Source: Symploca sp. SIO2C1 (GTDB taxonomy: Bacteria; Cyanobacteriota; Cyanobacteriia; Cyanobacteriales; Coleofasciculaceae). From it: a stretch of 64,000 nucleotides of DNA. Positions 52,048 through 61,929 of this stretch are shown in pieces (position 1 is the first letter of the stretch; every line of letters begins with the position of its first letter). The stretch spans positions 161,528 to 225,527 of the forward strand of contig JAAHGL010000007.1 in assembly GCA_010692635.1 (NCBI GenBank), read 5' to 3'. The translations under genes were made by a program, and so were the position numbers. The notes beneath the pieces were generated by a model. That model saw only the letters and a program-made list of their open reading frames with translations, did not search any database and was not told the DNA's origin.

Positions 52048-52180
52048 ATTAGAGGTTAGTTGCATTAACCGGGGACGGTGTTGGGCGGGTTTTGATCCCA
52101 ATATTCCGGTGGTAGATCCCCGACTTCTTCTATCGGTTTGCCTTTATTAATCACAGTTGGAATCGAGAAGTCGGGGATCT
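52046..52180. repeat. Left 135-bp direct repeat of the VapBC cassette
   Basis: TAATTAGAGGTTAGTTGC..., with GGGGACGGTGTTGGGCGGGT inside, then the GATCCCCGACTTCT hairpin (52114-52180). About 90% identical to 53216-53349 in the same orientation. The two copies bracket the vapBC genes. Confidence 0.85.
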
Positions 52181-52269
52181 TGAGAGCTCGCAGTAAGCGA
52201 TCGCAAAAGTTATTGGTTGTAGTGAGATTTCATTTACTATATATCTGTTAAGTGTATTCTAAATTCTCT

Positions 52270-52509
52270 ATGCCAAACTCATGTCATGTTCACCTATATC
52301 GCAACGGACAAAATCAAGTCCTAACTATTCCCCAGGAATTTGCTTTACCTGGTAAAGAGGTTTTGTTGCGAAAAGTTGGATCACGATTAATTATCGAACC
52401 CATTCGTCACGATTCTCTCCTATCGCTACTTTCCACATTGCCAGAAATTACAGATAATTTTCCTGATGTAGATGAGGAATTACTGCCACTAGATGACATT
52501 ATACTTTAG
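52270..52509 (+). CDS. VapB-type antitoxin (AbrB/MazE-like)
   Basis: 79 residues from ATG 52270 (MPNSCHVHLYRNGQNQVLTI); an earlier in-frame start at 52252 is less likely. The swapped-hairpin AbrB pattern is visible: RNGQNQVLTIPQEFALPGKE then VLLRKVGSRLIIEPI, followed by an acidic tail (DNFPDVDEELLPLDD) that would block the toxin. The PIN toxin follows 12 bp downstream. Autorepression is expected from the family; no clear dyad was seen. Confidence 0.88.
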   Translation: MPNSCHVHLYRNGQNQVLTIPQEFALPGKEVLLRKVGSRLIIEPIRHDSLLSLLSTLPEITDNFPDVDEELLPLDDIIL

Positions 52510-52521
52510 CATCACTGCCCA

Positions 52522-52926
52522 ATGAGCTATCAATACCTACTCGATACCAACATCATTTCTGACTTGGTTAAACATCCTCAAGGTTTGGTATTCCAGAAAA
52601 TAGTAACCGTAGGAGAAAATAACATTTGTACTAGCATCATTGTGGCATGTGAACTGCGATTTGGCGCAGCTAAAAGTGGCTCTCCTCGTTTGGTTGATCA
52701 ACTAGGGTATATCTTTAATGTGTTACCCATCTTGCCCCTAGAACCTCCTGTAGAACAGCACTATGCAGTAATTCGTAGACACTTGGAGCAAGCTGGGACA
52801 CCTATCAGTCCCAACGATTTACTAATTGCTGCTCATGCATTATCCCTTAACCTGACACTTGTTACAGCAAATATCCGTGAGTTTCAGCGCGTTCCTACTT
52901 TAAGGGTAGAAAATTGGTTACATTGA
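52522..52926 (+). CDS. VapC-type PIN toxin
   Basis: 134 residues. PIN residues: Asp in YLLDTNIISDLV, Glu in IVACELRFGA, Asp in ISPNDLLIAAHAL, and closing LVTANIREFQRV. Complete and of normal length; a site-specific ribonuclease. Pairs with the AbrB-type antitoxin directly upstream. The module is flanked by 135-bp direct repeats. Confidence 0.92.
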   Translation: MSYQYLLDTNIISDLVKHPQGLVFQKIVTVGENNICTSIIVACELRFGAAKSGSPRLVDQLGYIFNVLPILPLEPPVEQHYAVIRRHLEQAGTPISPNDLLIAAHALSLNLTLVTANIREFQRVPTLRVENWLH

Positions 52927-52942
52927 AAATTGAAAATTGATT

Positions 52943-53096
52943 GTGTGGAACAGGCTGGAAGCCTTTTTTCAGCTCTGTACTGGCAAGATGCCAGTTCCAC
53001 AGGAGAAAAGTTTATGCCTATGATTCCAAGATATTAGAAGTTGTACTTTATCTACAGGTGCACAACTTTTCCATTATCTATAATAATAACAAAAAA
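52943..53096. repeat. GTGGAACAGGC dispersed repeat, copy A
   Basis: Runs from GTGTGGAACAGGCTGG through AAGATATTAGAAGTTGTACT and CTACAGGTGCACAAC to CCATTATC and a short A-rich end. It matches 54194-54375 in the same orientation; the two copies bracket the DUF433/PIN-like pair. Shorter relatives lie near 22225 and 43681-43866. Confidence 0.7.
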
Positions 53097-53215
53097 TAAC
53101 AGCAAATACAATATCAATTGCTGTAGGGGAGGGTTTAGGGTCACCCATTGAGGCATTTGACGATAATCGACCTACAAAACCCGCCCTGAGGATAACCTGG
53201 GAAAGGTCGAATTGG

Positions 53216-53349
53216 TAATTAGGGGTTAGTTGCCTTAACAGGGGACGGTGTTGGGCGGGTTTTGAGCCCAATATTCCGGTGGTAGATCCCCGACTTCTTC
53301 TATCGGTTTGTCGAATTAATCACGGTGTGAACCGAGAAGTCGGGGATCT
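53216..53349. repeat. Right 134-bp direct repeat of the VapBC cassette
   Basis: Same orientation and about 90% identical to 52046-52180, including its GATCCCCGACTTCT hairpin at 53284-53349. Confidence 0.85.
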
Positions 53350-53374
53350 GTGAGAAGCGATCGCACTAAGAATC

Positions 53375-53770
53375 TTATGGAATAAAAAGCCTTCTTGAAC
53401 CTCTATAGTCATCAATGTCAAACACAATCTCAATCAATCGATCAACACAGAGATTGCGATAATTAGGATCACTCAGAACTCGATCCGCATCTCCAATCGT
53501 GACAACAGGTAATGAAGTTAAGGTATTTTCTTCACGCATCACTTGTTCTAGAGAATCCTTACCTTTCATACTTCGATTAGCTGTTAGCAAGATCATTTGA
53601 TGTGCCTGTGCAAATCGCCAAACTACTCTATCATCACTCTTTACTGATAATTCAATTTCTTCAAAGGTGATAAAACGAATTGGCAACAGCTCTAGCCAGC
53701 CAAGCCTAGCAATAATACCGGACAAAAGTAGAGAATGTCCTTCAAGATTATGATCAACCAAGAAAATCAT
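53375..53770 (-). CDS. PIN-like toxin candidate (DUF5615-type)
   Basis: 131 residues. Starts MIFLVDHNLEGHSLLLSGII, with the single early Asp of the DUF5615/Mut7-C-like PIN group, then acidic SDDRVVWRFAQAHQMILLTA with NRSMKGKDSLEQVM, and VVTIGDADRVL near the end. Its ATG overlaps the DUF433 stop (ATGA, 53767-53770), the standard order antitoxin-toxin for this pair. Function as an RNase toxin is inferred from the family and pairing. Confidence 0.75.
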   Translation of the reverse strand: MIFLVDHNLEGHSLLLSGIIARLGWLELLPIRFITFEEIELSVKSDDRVVWRFAQAHQMILLTANRSMKGKDSLEQVMREENTLTSLPVVTIGDADRVLSDPNYRNLCVDRLIEIVFDIDDYRGSRRLFIP

Positions 53771-54153
53771 GCTTGGGACTCAAGTTGAGCTCGATGTTTG
53801 GCTTTCTGTGCTTGAAGCTTTTTCCAAGCAGTTTCCATGCCAGGTAATGGTGCTTTTGCTGCAAGTCGAGCAATGAGTTGACGATTTTCTTCTTCGTAAT
53901 ACTGTCGAAGTTCTTCAGCTTCTTGGAGTACAATTTGATACTCAACTTCAACTTCATCTCGATTTAGCTCAATGTAGGCAAGAGCAACATTAATTTGCTC
54001 ATGGGAGAGATTGAAGAGACTACGGATGAACTTAGAAGGATATTGGGCTTTTACGTAATCCATCACATCGTAAAGTGTGATTCGTGTGCCTGAGATTGTT
54101 AGTCCACGCTCAGTACGAATAATTGAGGGTTTCTCATTGGAGGATGAAGTCAT
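53767..54153 (-). CDS. DUF433-type antitoxin
   Basis: 128 residues. SIIRTERGLTISGTRITLYDVMDYVKAQYPSKFIRSLFNLSHEQINVALAYIELN (quoted here as GLTISGTRITLYD and LSHEQINVALAYIELN) is a DUF433 winged-helix-like domain. A charged coiled-coil tail of about 55 residues (EEAEELRQYYEEENRQLIAR in part) follows and is longer than usual. It is translationally coupled to the PIN-like gene and probably binds it and the operon's promoter. Confidence 0.82.
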   Translation of the reverse strand: MTSSSNEKPSIIRTERGLTISGTRITLYDVMDYVKAQYPSKFIRSLFNLSHEQINVALAYIELNRDEVEVEYQIVLQEAEELRQYYEEENRQLIARLAAKAPLPGMETAWKKLQAQKAKHRAQLESQA

Positions 54154-54193
54154 TGAGAATTGAGAATTGAGAATTGAGAATTGAAAATTGATT

Positions 54194-54375
54194 TTGTGGA
54201 ACAGGCTTCCAGCCTGTGTAAGACTCTGTACTGGTCAAGATGTTAGGTTTAACGGTGAGCCTTTTTTTTCATTCTACATTCATCTCGTTGATGCCTTTGT
54301 ACTTCAAGATATTAGAAGTTGTACTTTATCTATAGGTGCATACCTTCTCCATTATTAATAATCCTAGCAAAAAAC
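54194..54375. repeat. GTGGAACAGGC dispersed repeat, copy B
   Basis: Same orientation as copy A; shares TTGTGGAACAGGCT, CTCTGTACTGG, AAGATATTAGAAGTTGTACT and the TATAGGTGCATAC end. It differs by a central insertion. Confidence 0.7.
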
Positions 54376-54377
54376 TG

Positions 54378-54401
54378 GAGTTTAGACTGGTCTAAACTCC
54401 A
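54378..54401 (-). terminator. groESL terminator
   Basis: GGAGTTTAGAC-CA-GTCTAAACTCC on the minus strand is a perfect 11-bp stem, followed by AGTTTTTT. It lies 57 bp after the groEL stop. Confidence 0.8.
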
Positions 54402-54458
54402 ATCCTTAGTAGTAATCGATTAACTACCAATGATCAATAACCAATGACTAATGTCTGA

Positions 54459-56114
<1,656 letters not shown>

Positions 56115-56149
56115 TTAGTTGTTGGTTATTTGTTGTTTGCCTTGAGGTG

Positions 56150-56461
56150 CTAGCTAACCACAGCCAGGATGTCTTTTTCTGAGAGTAGAACGTACTCCTC
56201 TGAGCCCAGCTTGATATCAGTACCGGCGTACTTGGAATAAAGAACCTTGTCACCAACTTTGACTTCTATGGCGACATAAGAACCATCATCTTTGCGCTTA
56301 CCAGGACCAACATTAACAATTTCGCCAATTTGGGGCTTCTCTTTGGCGGTATCAGGTAAGAGAATGCCACCGGCAGTTTTCTCTTCACCAGCGCTGATTT
56401 TAACGAAAACGCGATCGCCTAAGGGCTTAACTTCAGTTACACTCAGTGTTACAGCTGCCAT
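56150..56461 (-). CDS. groES: Co-chaperonin GroES
   Basis: 103 residues. [20 protein letters not shown], the mobile loop [20 protein letters not shown] and the conserved [20 protein letters not shown] are all present. It caps GroEL. First gene of the operon, 35 bp after the CIRCE element. Confidence 0.98.
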   Translation of the reverse strand: MAAVTLSVTEVKPLGDRVFVKISAGEEKTAGGILLPDTAKEKPQIGEIVNVGPGKRKDDGSYVAIEVKVGDKVLYSKYAGTDIKLGSEEYVLLSEKDILAVVS

Positions 56462-56495
56462 ACAAATTCCTCACTATCTACTTGTTCGAGCTACT

Positions 56496-56522
56496 TTAGC
56501 ACTCTCTGCTCTTGAGTGCTAA
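56496..56522. promoter_or_regulatory. CIRCE operator (HrcA-binding)
   Basis: TTAGCACTC-N9-GAGTGCTAA, a perfect match to the CIRCE consensus, 35 bp upstream of groES. HrcA should repress groESL here under non-stress conditions. Confidence 0.97.
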
Positions 56523-56897
56523 TTTACTCAAACTCAGCAGGCTATGGCAACAAATTCTCTTGTACGGGTTCCCGAACTGTGGAGATAGGGTAATGGGATG
56601 AGAGGATTATGGGGTAAGGAGATAAAGGACTTCCAAATAGGTAGAGTTAGGAATTTAGAATTTAGAATTTAGAATTTAGAATTATTTTTCTTGCATTCTG
56701 CATTCTTGATGCTCTACCGGATTACCGGGAGTTAGCGAGAAGCCTGGGCTAGGGTGAACGAAATTTTGGGTGGGATTTCCTAGCTAAGTATCCAAAAATT
56801 ATAAGTTCTCCCTTCTCCCTCAGCTCCCTCAGCTCCCTCAGCTCCCCCAGCTCCCCACCCTTTTTTTCGCTCACCCCCTGGGCTATATCTACTCCGA
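56523..56897. other. Spacer upstream of groESL with a MITE
   Basis: Contains the groESL promoter region, AATTTAG tandem repeats (56650-56685) and the MITE at 56752-56876, which ends 21 bp before the rodZ-like stop. No gene seen. Confidence 0.65.
56752..56876. mobile_element. 125-bp MITE with 9-bp target duplication, copy 2
   Basis: GGGTGAACGAAA at the left, TTTTTTTCGCTCACCC at the right. CCTGGGCTA is directly repeated at 56743-56751 and 56877-56885. The interior matches the copy at 11163-11285 (TTTCCTAGCTAAGTATCC, then TTATAAGTTCTCC) but has CAGCTCCCT repeats in place of ATCTCCCT. Confidence 0.88.
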
Positions 56898-57947
56898 TTA
56901 GCGACTGGAGTTGTTACTAAAAGTAACTTCTTCCACAGCACCAGTAGCTCCCAAAGATTTAGGCTCTTGTTGGTTCAACGAAATCATTACAGCACCAGCA
57001 TTACCAGCCCTAATAGTTAACTGTTCTTTAGCAGTCCAAGTTTCCTTATCTCCCTTGGTTAAAATGCCTTCAAACTCAGTTTTACCATCAACTATGACTC
57101 GTACCCAAGACTCATCATTGAAGCTCACAGTTAACTCGACAGATTCAATAGGCTCAGCTACCGTTGTTTGGGGTTGAGGACTAGGTGATGGTGATGCTTG
57201 TGTTGGAGGACTAAGTGATGGTGATTCTTGTATTTGAGGACTAGGTGATGGTGATGCTTGTGTTGGAGGACTAAGTGATGGTGATTCTTGTATTTGAGGA
57301 CTAGGTGATGGTGATGCTTGTGGTTGAGGATTAGGTGATGGTGATGCTTGTGGTTGAGGATTAGGTGATGGTGATTCTTGTGGTTGAGGATTAGGTGATG
57401 GTGATGTTTGTGTTTGAAGATTAGGTGATGATGTTTGTTGTTTACTCAGTAAATGAAATAGTGCACTACAGGCAGCTATTACTAAGACAATATAGATTAG
57501 ATAAATAGCAATATTATTGAAGCTACTTTTAATTTTTCCCAGATTAGTTATACGTGATTTTATCAGAGATTTACTAGATAGAGTTTTAGGTTCTTCTTCA
57601 TTAGAAGAATCATAATATTGGACTGGTAATACACCGGATATAGTCTCCGATTTTTCTGAATTAGAAGTATCAGATTTAACTAGGGATATACTAGTAGGAA
57701 AACTATTAGCTAAAATTGCACCATCTAGCTTGAGGACATTGGCATAGCGACGAATAAATCCCTGAATATAAACTGGCTCAGGTAATCTATCTGATTCACC
57801 TGCCTCTAGAGCTTGCAAGATATGCAAAGGAATAAAAGTTTGCTTGGCTACTTCCTCAATAGATATTGACAGACTTTGTCTGTGTTGTTTGAGGTGCATC
57901 CCTATTTCCTTCAGTTTATCTATTTGAGTTGGATCTAAATGATTCAC
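56898..57947 (-). CDS. RodZ-like protein
   Basis: 349 residues. N-terminal HTH (LKEIGMHLKQHRQSLSISIE and EVAKQTFIPLHILQALEAGE, then IQGFIRRYANVLKLDG), a membrane helix (IAIYLIYIVLVIAACSALFHL), a Pro/Ser-rich periplasmic stalk of SPSPNPQPQ/SPSLSPPTQ decapeptides (~180-275), and a C-terminal DUF4115 domain (SVELTVSFNDESWVRVIVDG, GDKETWTAKEQLTIRAGNAG). RodZ links MreB to the wall synthesis machinery. The stalk is encoded by 30- and 60-bp DNA repeats and is probably variable. No mreB gene is near. Confidence 0.9.
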   Translation of the reverse strand: MNHLDPTQIDKLKEIGMHLKQHRQSLSISIEEVAKQTFIPLHILQALEAGESDRLPEPVYIQGFIRRYANVLKLDGAILANSFPTSISLVKSDTSNSEKSETISGVLPVQYYDSSNEEEPKTLSSKSLIKSRITNLGKIKSSFNNIAIYLIYIVLVIAACSALFHLLSKQQTSSPNLQTQTSPSPNPQPQESPSPNPQPQASPSPNPQPQASPSPSPQIQESPSLSPPTQASPSPSPQIQESPSLSPPTQASPSPSPQPQTTVAEPIESVELTVSFNDESWVRVIVDGKTEFEGILTKGDKETWTAKEQLTIRAGNAGAVMISLNQQEPKSLGATGAVEEVTFSNNSSR

Positions 57948-58111
57948 TGGATCCCTTTACTATTACTTGCAACAGGTTTTAGGTTTTAGGTCGTAGGTTG
58001 AGAAAAAAGTCAAGAAAGAGTTATTATCCCAACAATACTATTAATTAGGGTTTCAACCTTGATGCATAACTTAAAAATCTCATTACCTAACACCTAACAC
58101 CTAACACCTTT

Positions 58112-59566
58112 TTAAGTTTCCCCACCAACAACTACATCCTTAATCCGCAAACTCGGACCACCACAGCCGACGGGTAAACCACTTTGTCCTGCTTTACCAC
58201 AACCGCCGGATTCATCCCAGTAGAAGTCATCGCCAATGCCTTCAATATCTGCCAAGGTTTTGAAGACGTTACCCGATAAAGTTACATCTCGCACCGGCTC
58301 AGCCAGTTTACCATCCCGAATCATCCAAGCTTCACCAGCACTGAAGGTAAACATTTCGCCGTTAGTCATACCTCCCAACCAGTTCCGGGCATAGACTCCT
58401 TCTTTGATATCTTTGAATAAGTCTGCTACTGGTGTGGTTCCTCGTTCAATCCAAGTATTTGTCATCCGCACGATAGGAGGATAGTGATAGCTCAGACAAC
58501 GGGCATTACCTGTGGGTTCTTCTCCTAATTTACCAGCAGTTTCTCGGGAGTGGAGACGTCCAACTAAAACTCCATCTTTAATGAGCTGAGTAGTAGTGGC
58601 TGGGGTGCCTTCATCGTCGTAGAAGTAACTACCCCGATGTCCTACCGGTGCTGCACCGTCAAAGATTTGCAGTTCTTTGGGACCAAAACGACGTCCCATA
58701 CTCATGGTTTCTAACAGATCGGGGTTTTCGTATGCCATGTCAGCTTCGGAAAGATGTCCGAAGGCTTCATGGACGAATAAACCGGTGAGAATGGGGTCTA
58801 TCACTACGGTGTAGATACCACCTTTCACCACTGGTAAGGAAAGTGCATCTACAGCTCGTTGAGCAGCACCGCATACCTGTTTATCTAGCTCGGTTAGATC
58901 TTCGTAGGCTTTGCGGGAGCCAGTGGTTTCTCTGCCGGTTTGCATAATTTCACCATTACGAGCTGTAGCAGCAAAACGCATTTCCATATCTACCCAGGAT
59001 TGCTCAATCAGGGTTCCTTCAGAAGTAGCAATAATTACGCACTGGGTAGCATCACCATAACGGACAGAAGACGTGGTAATACAGGGGGCAAAATCTTTGA
59101 GAAGCTGGTTGTATCGATCGCACAGTGCTTTTTTTTGAGCTAGGGGAACTTGGCGAGGATCTGTACCAGTCAATGGTAGCTGACATACATCCTGCAGTGG
59201 TTTAATGGGAGCGAGGATAGTTTCTTCATCACCAACGATTCGCGCTGCGGTGATAGCTTCTTCCACTCGCTCTGATAGGGTAGAAAGCTCATTGAAACTG
59301 CTTATACCCCAGCCTCCCTTATAACATGCCCTGACTTGTCCCCCAATCGAGAGACCTTCACTAAGGGTTTCTACCTTCTCGCCCCGTAACATAATACTGG
59401 TTCCCTCTGATTTTTCTAGGCGAATCGCTAAGTAATCAACGCGGGAGCGATAGTTAGTAACCAGTTCGGAGAGTAAATTTTTGACATCAGCAAATACAGT
59501 TGGCATTGGAGGTAGTAACAGCAAAGAACTGCTTCTATTCTGCAATGACTGGGTACACCTTGGCAT
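58112..59566 (-). CDS. tldD: TldD/PmbA family metalloprotease (TldD-like)
   Basis: 484 residues from ATG 59566 (MPRCTQSLQNRSSS); a TTG five codons earlier and an ATG at 59506 are alternatives, the family pattern starting at DYLAIRLEKSEGTSIMLRGE. Zn site: FVHEAFGHLSEADMAYENPD with HExxxH. Other hallmarks: GSYFYDDEGTPATTTQLIKD, GNARCLSYHYPPIVRMTNTW, FTFSAGEAWMIRDGKLAEPV and the C-terminal CGKAGQSGLPVGCGGPSLRI. TldD with TldE (PmbA) degrades peptides and matures some RiPPs; cyanobacteria often carry the pair adjacent, but no tldE follows within view. Confidence 0.92.
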   Translation of the reverse strand: MPRCTQSLQNRSSSLLLLPPMPTVFADVKNLLSELVTNYRSRVDYLAIRLEKSEGTSIMLRGEKVETLSEGLSIGGQVRACYKGGWGISSFNELSTLSERVEEAITAARIVGDEETILAPIKPLQDVCQLPLTGTDPRQVPLAQKKALCDRYNQLLKDFAPCITTSSVRYGDATQCVIIATSEGTLIEQSWVDMEMRFAATARNGEIMQTGRETTGSRKAYEDLTELDKQVCGAAQRAVDALSLPVVKGGIYTVVIDPILTGLFVHEAFGHLSEADMAYENPDLLETMSMGRRFGPKELQIFDGAAPVGHRGSYFYDDEGTPATTTQLIKDGVLVGRLHSRETAGKLGEEPTGNARCLSYHYPPIVRMTNTWIERGTTPVADLFKDIKEGVYARNWLGGMTNGEMFTFSAGEAWMIRDGKLAEPVRDVTLSGNVFKTLADIEGIGDDFYWDESGGCGKAGQSGLPVGCGGPSLRIKDVVVGGET

Positions 59567-59961
59567 CGGTAATTCTTTCAAGACTCTCGATAAACACGCT
59601 CAAAGCTAATGGCTAATTGCTAATTGCTAATTGCTAATTGCTAATGGAAGAGAATGGTTTCTTCCATTTGTAGCGAGCACTACACCGCTAGAACACCGAT
59701 TCACTAACCAGAATTAGATGTAGGGGCGAAGCATTCTGGCGATAATTTATCTGGTCAAACCCTAGTTTTTCTGTCCGAATGCTTCGCCCTGAGATGTCGA
59801 TTTTAGCGTAAATAGGAATATTGAATCGGTGTTTTAGTAGTCGATTTAGGGGTTCGCAATATACAATTTAAATGCGCAATAGCTGAGCATTTGCCTTGAT
59901 ATCGATCACCGAATTTAGGGAGGAGTGCACTTGTCCGTGATATGCTTCACCCCGCACCCAG
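59567..59961. other. Spacer with nested inverted repeats
   Basis: Begins with GCTAATT tandem repeats (59608-59645) and then holds the nested inverted-repeat element at 59688-59837. The region 59838-59961 shows nothing identifiable. Confidence 0.65.
59688..59837. repeat. Nested double inverted-repeat element
   Basis: Outer arms CTAGAACACCGATTCA (59688-59703) and TGAATCGGTGTTTTAG (59822-59837) pair with one mismatch. Inside, GGGCGAAGCATTC (59724-59736) and GAATGCTTCGCCC (59777-59789) are perfect 13-bp inverted arms. The layout suggests one MITE-like element inserted in another. Confidence 0.75.
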
Positions 59962-60372
59962 TCAACCGAAGGACAATAGAACAATAGAGAATAACCCCAA
60001 AATTACACCCATCCCCTGAGACAAACTCAGGGATTCCTTCAGGAACACAAATGCCAAAGCAATCGTGAATAAAGGAGACAAAGCCGTTACGACAGAAACA
60101 ATAGACGCACTGCCCTTACTTATGGCTTCAGTAAAAAACAAGGTTGCGAGCATCCCCGTCACACCAACCAGAAACCCATAACTCCCCCCCTGCCATTCAT
60201 ACTCAATTTCGATGTTTGACAAACCTACAGCCAGCAATGTGACAAACACTCCACCCAGCATCTGAAATAGAAAGACTGAAAGGGAATTTATCGAAGATGT
60301 AGCCAACTTCGATAAAAATCCCCAAACACCGAATAAAACTGTTGCTATAAATGCATTGATTAACCAGCCCAT
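59962..60372 (-). CDS. Half-size EamA family transporter
   Basis: 136 residues, five membrane segments, one EamA unit only (WGFLSKLATSSINSLSVFLF, GFLVGVTGMLATLFFTEAIS, SIVSVVTALSPLFTIALAFV, FLKESLSLSQGMGVILGLFS). This is the size of single-domain DMT proteins that work as dimers. The ATPase-like motifs are absent; substrate unknown. It ends close to the window's photosynthetic carrier cluster but has no obvious functional link. Confidence 0.88.
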   Translation of the reverse strand: MGWLINAFIATVLFGVWGFLSKLATSSINSLSVFLFQMLGGVFVTLLAVGLSNIEIEYEWQGGSYGFLVGVTGMLATLFFTEAISKGSASIVSVVTALSPLFTIALAFVFLKESLSLSQGMGVILGLFSIVLLSFG

Positions 60373-60499
60373 AAGATTCTGTTAATAATTAATACTAATG
60401 GCTAGTCACTCATCACCAGTAGAAAAAATCAACTAGGAATTAGCAACTAGCCATTTAACAACAGCTGAATTTAACATTCAGACAAATTGTGCCCCAAGC

Positions 60500-60832
60500 T
60501 TACCAGCCTTTCTCTGCTTGTTCTAGCACGTAGGTAGCAACATCTTCAATCTGATCCGGTTTCAGGTGTCCCTTAAAACCGGGCATCGGATCTTTACCAT
60601 TAGTTATCTGGTAGACAATTTTATCAAGCGAGTACCTATCATACTTTTCCAAGTCTTCTTTCTTCAAGGTTTTAGAATCCTTAACGAGGTTCTTGCCACC
60701 TTTATGACAAGCCGCACACTCGGCAACAAAGATTTGTTTACCCTTTGCTGCGTCACCCGCTAGGGCAGGAGTTGCTAAACTAAAGCACAACAAAGCGATC
60801 GCAATCCAAATAACCGACAGTAATTTTTTCAA
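60500..60832 (-). CDS. petJ: Cytochrome c6, copy 1
   Basis: 110 residues from TTG 60832: AGAGGAG lies 8 bp upstream and translation gives [20 protein letters not shown], a normal Sec signal ending TPALA before [10 protein letters not shown]. The mature part has the haem site CAACH, axial Met in [10 protein letters not shown], and a closing [13 protein letters not shown]. It carries electrons from cytochrome b6f to photosystem I or the terminal oxidase in the thylakoid lumen. A longer upstream frame in the same phase would ruin the signal peptide. A diverged paralogue follows upstream on the same strand, and plastocyanin after that. Confidence 0.93.
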   Translation of the reverse strand: MKKLLSVIWIAIALLCFSLATPALAGDAAKGKQIFVAECAACHKGGKNLVKDSKTLKKEDLEKYDRYSLDKIVYQITNGKDPMPGFKGHLKPDQIEDVATYVLEQAEKGW

Positions 60833-60909
60833 GAATGTTCTCCTCTTGATCAACACAAGCAACAACCTTGAGTTCCAATGAACAGTCAGGCAAAGTTAGT
60901 ACATCAAGC

Positions 60910-61239
60910 TTACCAGCCGTTCTCTGCTTGTTCTAGCACATAGGTAGCAATATCTTCAATCTGAGCTGGTTGCAGGCGTCCCTGAAAACGAGGCATAGCA
61001 CCTGCACCATTAGTTATCTGTGTTTTAATCGCCTCCAGGGAGAACTTTCCATACTTTTCCAGGTCTTCTTTCTTCAAGCTTTTAGCAGGAACAACGAGAT
61101 TCTTGCCACCTAGATGACACTGATTGCAGTTGGCAGTAAAGAGTGTGGCTCCGTTTGCTGAATCACCTGCTAGGGCAGGAGTAGCGAAAGCAAAGCTGAA
61201 CAAAGCGATCGCCAAAATAACCGACAGGATCTTTTTCAA
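60910..61239 (-). CDS. petJ: Cytochrome c6, copy 2
   Basis: 109 residues from TTG 61239 with AAGGAG 8 bp upstream, the same start arrangement as copy 1. Signal [19 protein letters not shown] ending TPALA; haem site CNQCH; axial Met in [10 protein letters not shown]; end [13 protein letters not shown]. It differs from copy 1 in the residues around the haem edge ([18 protein letters not shown] against [18 protein letters not shown]), which could change redox partner preference. The gap to copy 1 is 77 bp, so they are a tandem duplication, possibly one operon. Confidence 0.93.
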   Translation of the reverse strand: MKKILSVILAIALFSFAFATPALAGDSANGATLFTANCNQCHLGGKNLVVPAKSLKKEDLEKYGKFSLEAIKTQITNGAGAMPRFQGRLQPAQIEDIATYVLEQAENGW

Positions 61240-61388
61240 TTGTGTTCTCCTTTTTCTCGACACAGGCAATAAGCCATAATACTGCTGTCTATTATTCAAT
61301 AGAATGGTTTTCCAAGTCAAAAATATCTTGCGGCAAGTCAGGATGAAAGCGTTGTTGTGTCATCAATCAAGCCTAATTTTTGGAAATA

Positions 61389-61802
61389 TTACTCCACAGT
61401 GATTTTACCTACCATAAGAACACCCTGGTGGGGTTGGCAGTAGAATGAGTAGTTTCCAGATGGTGCATCAACAGGGAAGGTAGTTTCAACCAATTCTCCT
61501 GAAGTAAACAGTAGCTTTTCTTTAGACAGGGATTTAGCTAAATCAGCATCTTCGCCTGGGGTATGATCAAAGACAACGTTATGGGGACCTAATTTGTTCA
61601 TCACCCATTCGATTGTATCTCCTGGCTTGACAGTCAAAGTACTAGGGACAAACTTTAACCTACCGTTGTCTGATCCCATTTTTACTGTATAAGTTTCTGC
61701 AGCTGCCGGGGACGCTAATAAAGGGAAGCTAGCGACTAGAAGCAGGATTATGGATAGTAGTACCCCAAGCTTGCGTAGAATTGAGGTTCTAAATTGCATC
61801 AT
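61389..61802 (-). CDS. petE: Plastocyanin
   Basis: 137 residues with a signal peptide (LLSIILLLVASFPLLASPAAA) and mature start ETYTVKMGSDNG. Copper ligands: His in LGPHNVVFD, then Cys, His and Met in YCQPHQGVLMVGKITVE with the correct C-x2-H-x4-M spacing. The usual PHRGAGM is PHQGVLM here, and the Arg replaced by Gln affects a residue used for docking to photosystem I in cyanobacteria. It carries electrons from b6f to photosystem I when copper is available. It is followed 149 bp downstream by two cytochromes c6, its copper-independent substitutes. Confidence 0.95.
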   Translation of the reverse strand: MMQFRTSILRKLGVLLSIILLLVASFPLLASPAAAETYTVKMGSDNGRLKFVPSTLTVKPGDTIEWVMNKLGPHNVVFDHTPGEDADLAKSLSKEKLLFTSGELVETTFPVDAPSGNYSFYCQPHQGVLMVGKITVE

Positions 61803-61929
61803 GTTCTTTATTGATCATTGGTGATTGGTCATTGGTTATTGATCATTAGTCATTTGTAAGAGTTTGACAATTATTTACATTTCTTAATATAGTTGAGCTT
61901 ATTTCCGTCTACCTACTTACCTATGCTCC

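Larger units (their letters stand above)
52927..53374. other. Repeat-filled spacer between two toxin-antitoxin modules
   Basis: Consists almost wholly of the repeat at 52943-53096, a unique stretch 53097-53215, and the right direct repeat 53216-53349. Frames here are repeat translation. Confidence 0.65.
54154..54458. other. Spacer between the antitoxin and groEL ends
   Basis: Contains GAGAATT tandem repeats next to the DUF433 start, repeat copy B (54194-54375), the groEL terminator (54378-54401) and an ACCAATGA-type repeat near 54425-54450. Confidence 0.65.

Noticed and set aside
53074..53271. 65-codon minus-strand frame
   Set aside because: Lies entirely in repeat DNA between the two toxin-antitoxin modules.
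57170..57420. Regularly spaced repeats suggestive of a CRISPR array
   Set aside because: They are in-frame Pro/Ser decapeptide codons of the RodZ stalk, with no unique spacers and no cas genes.
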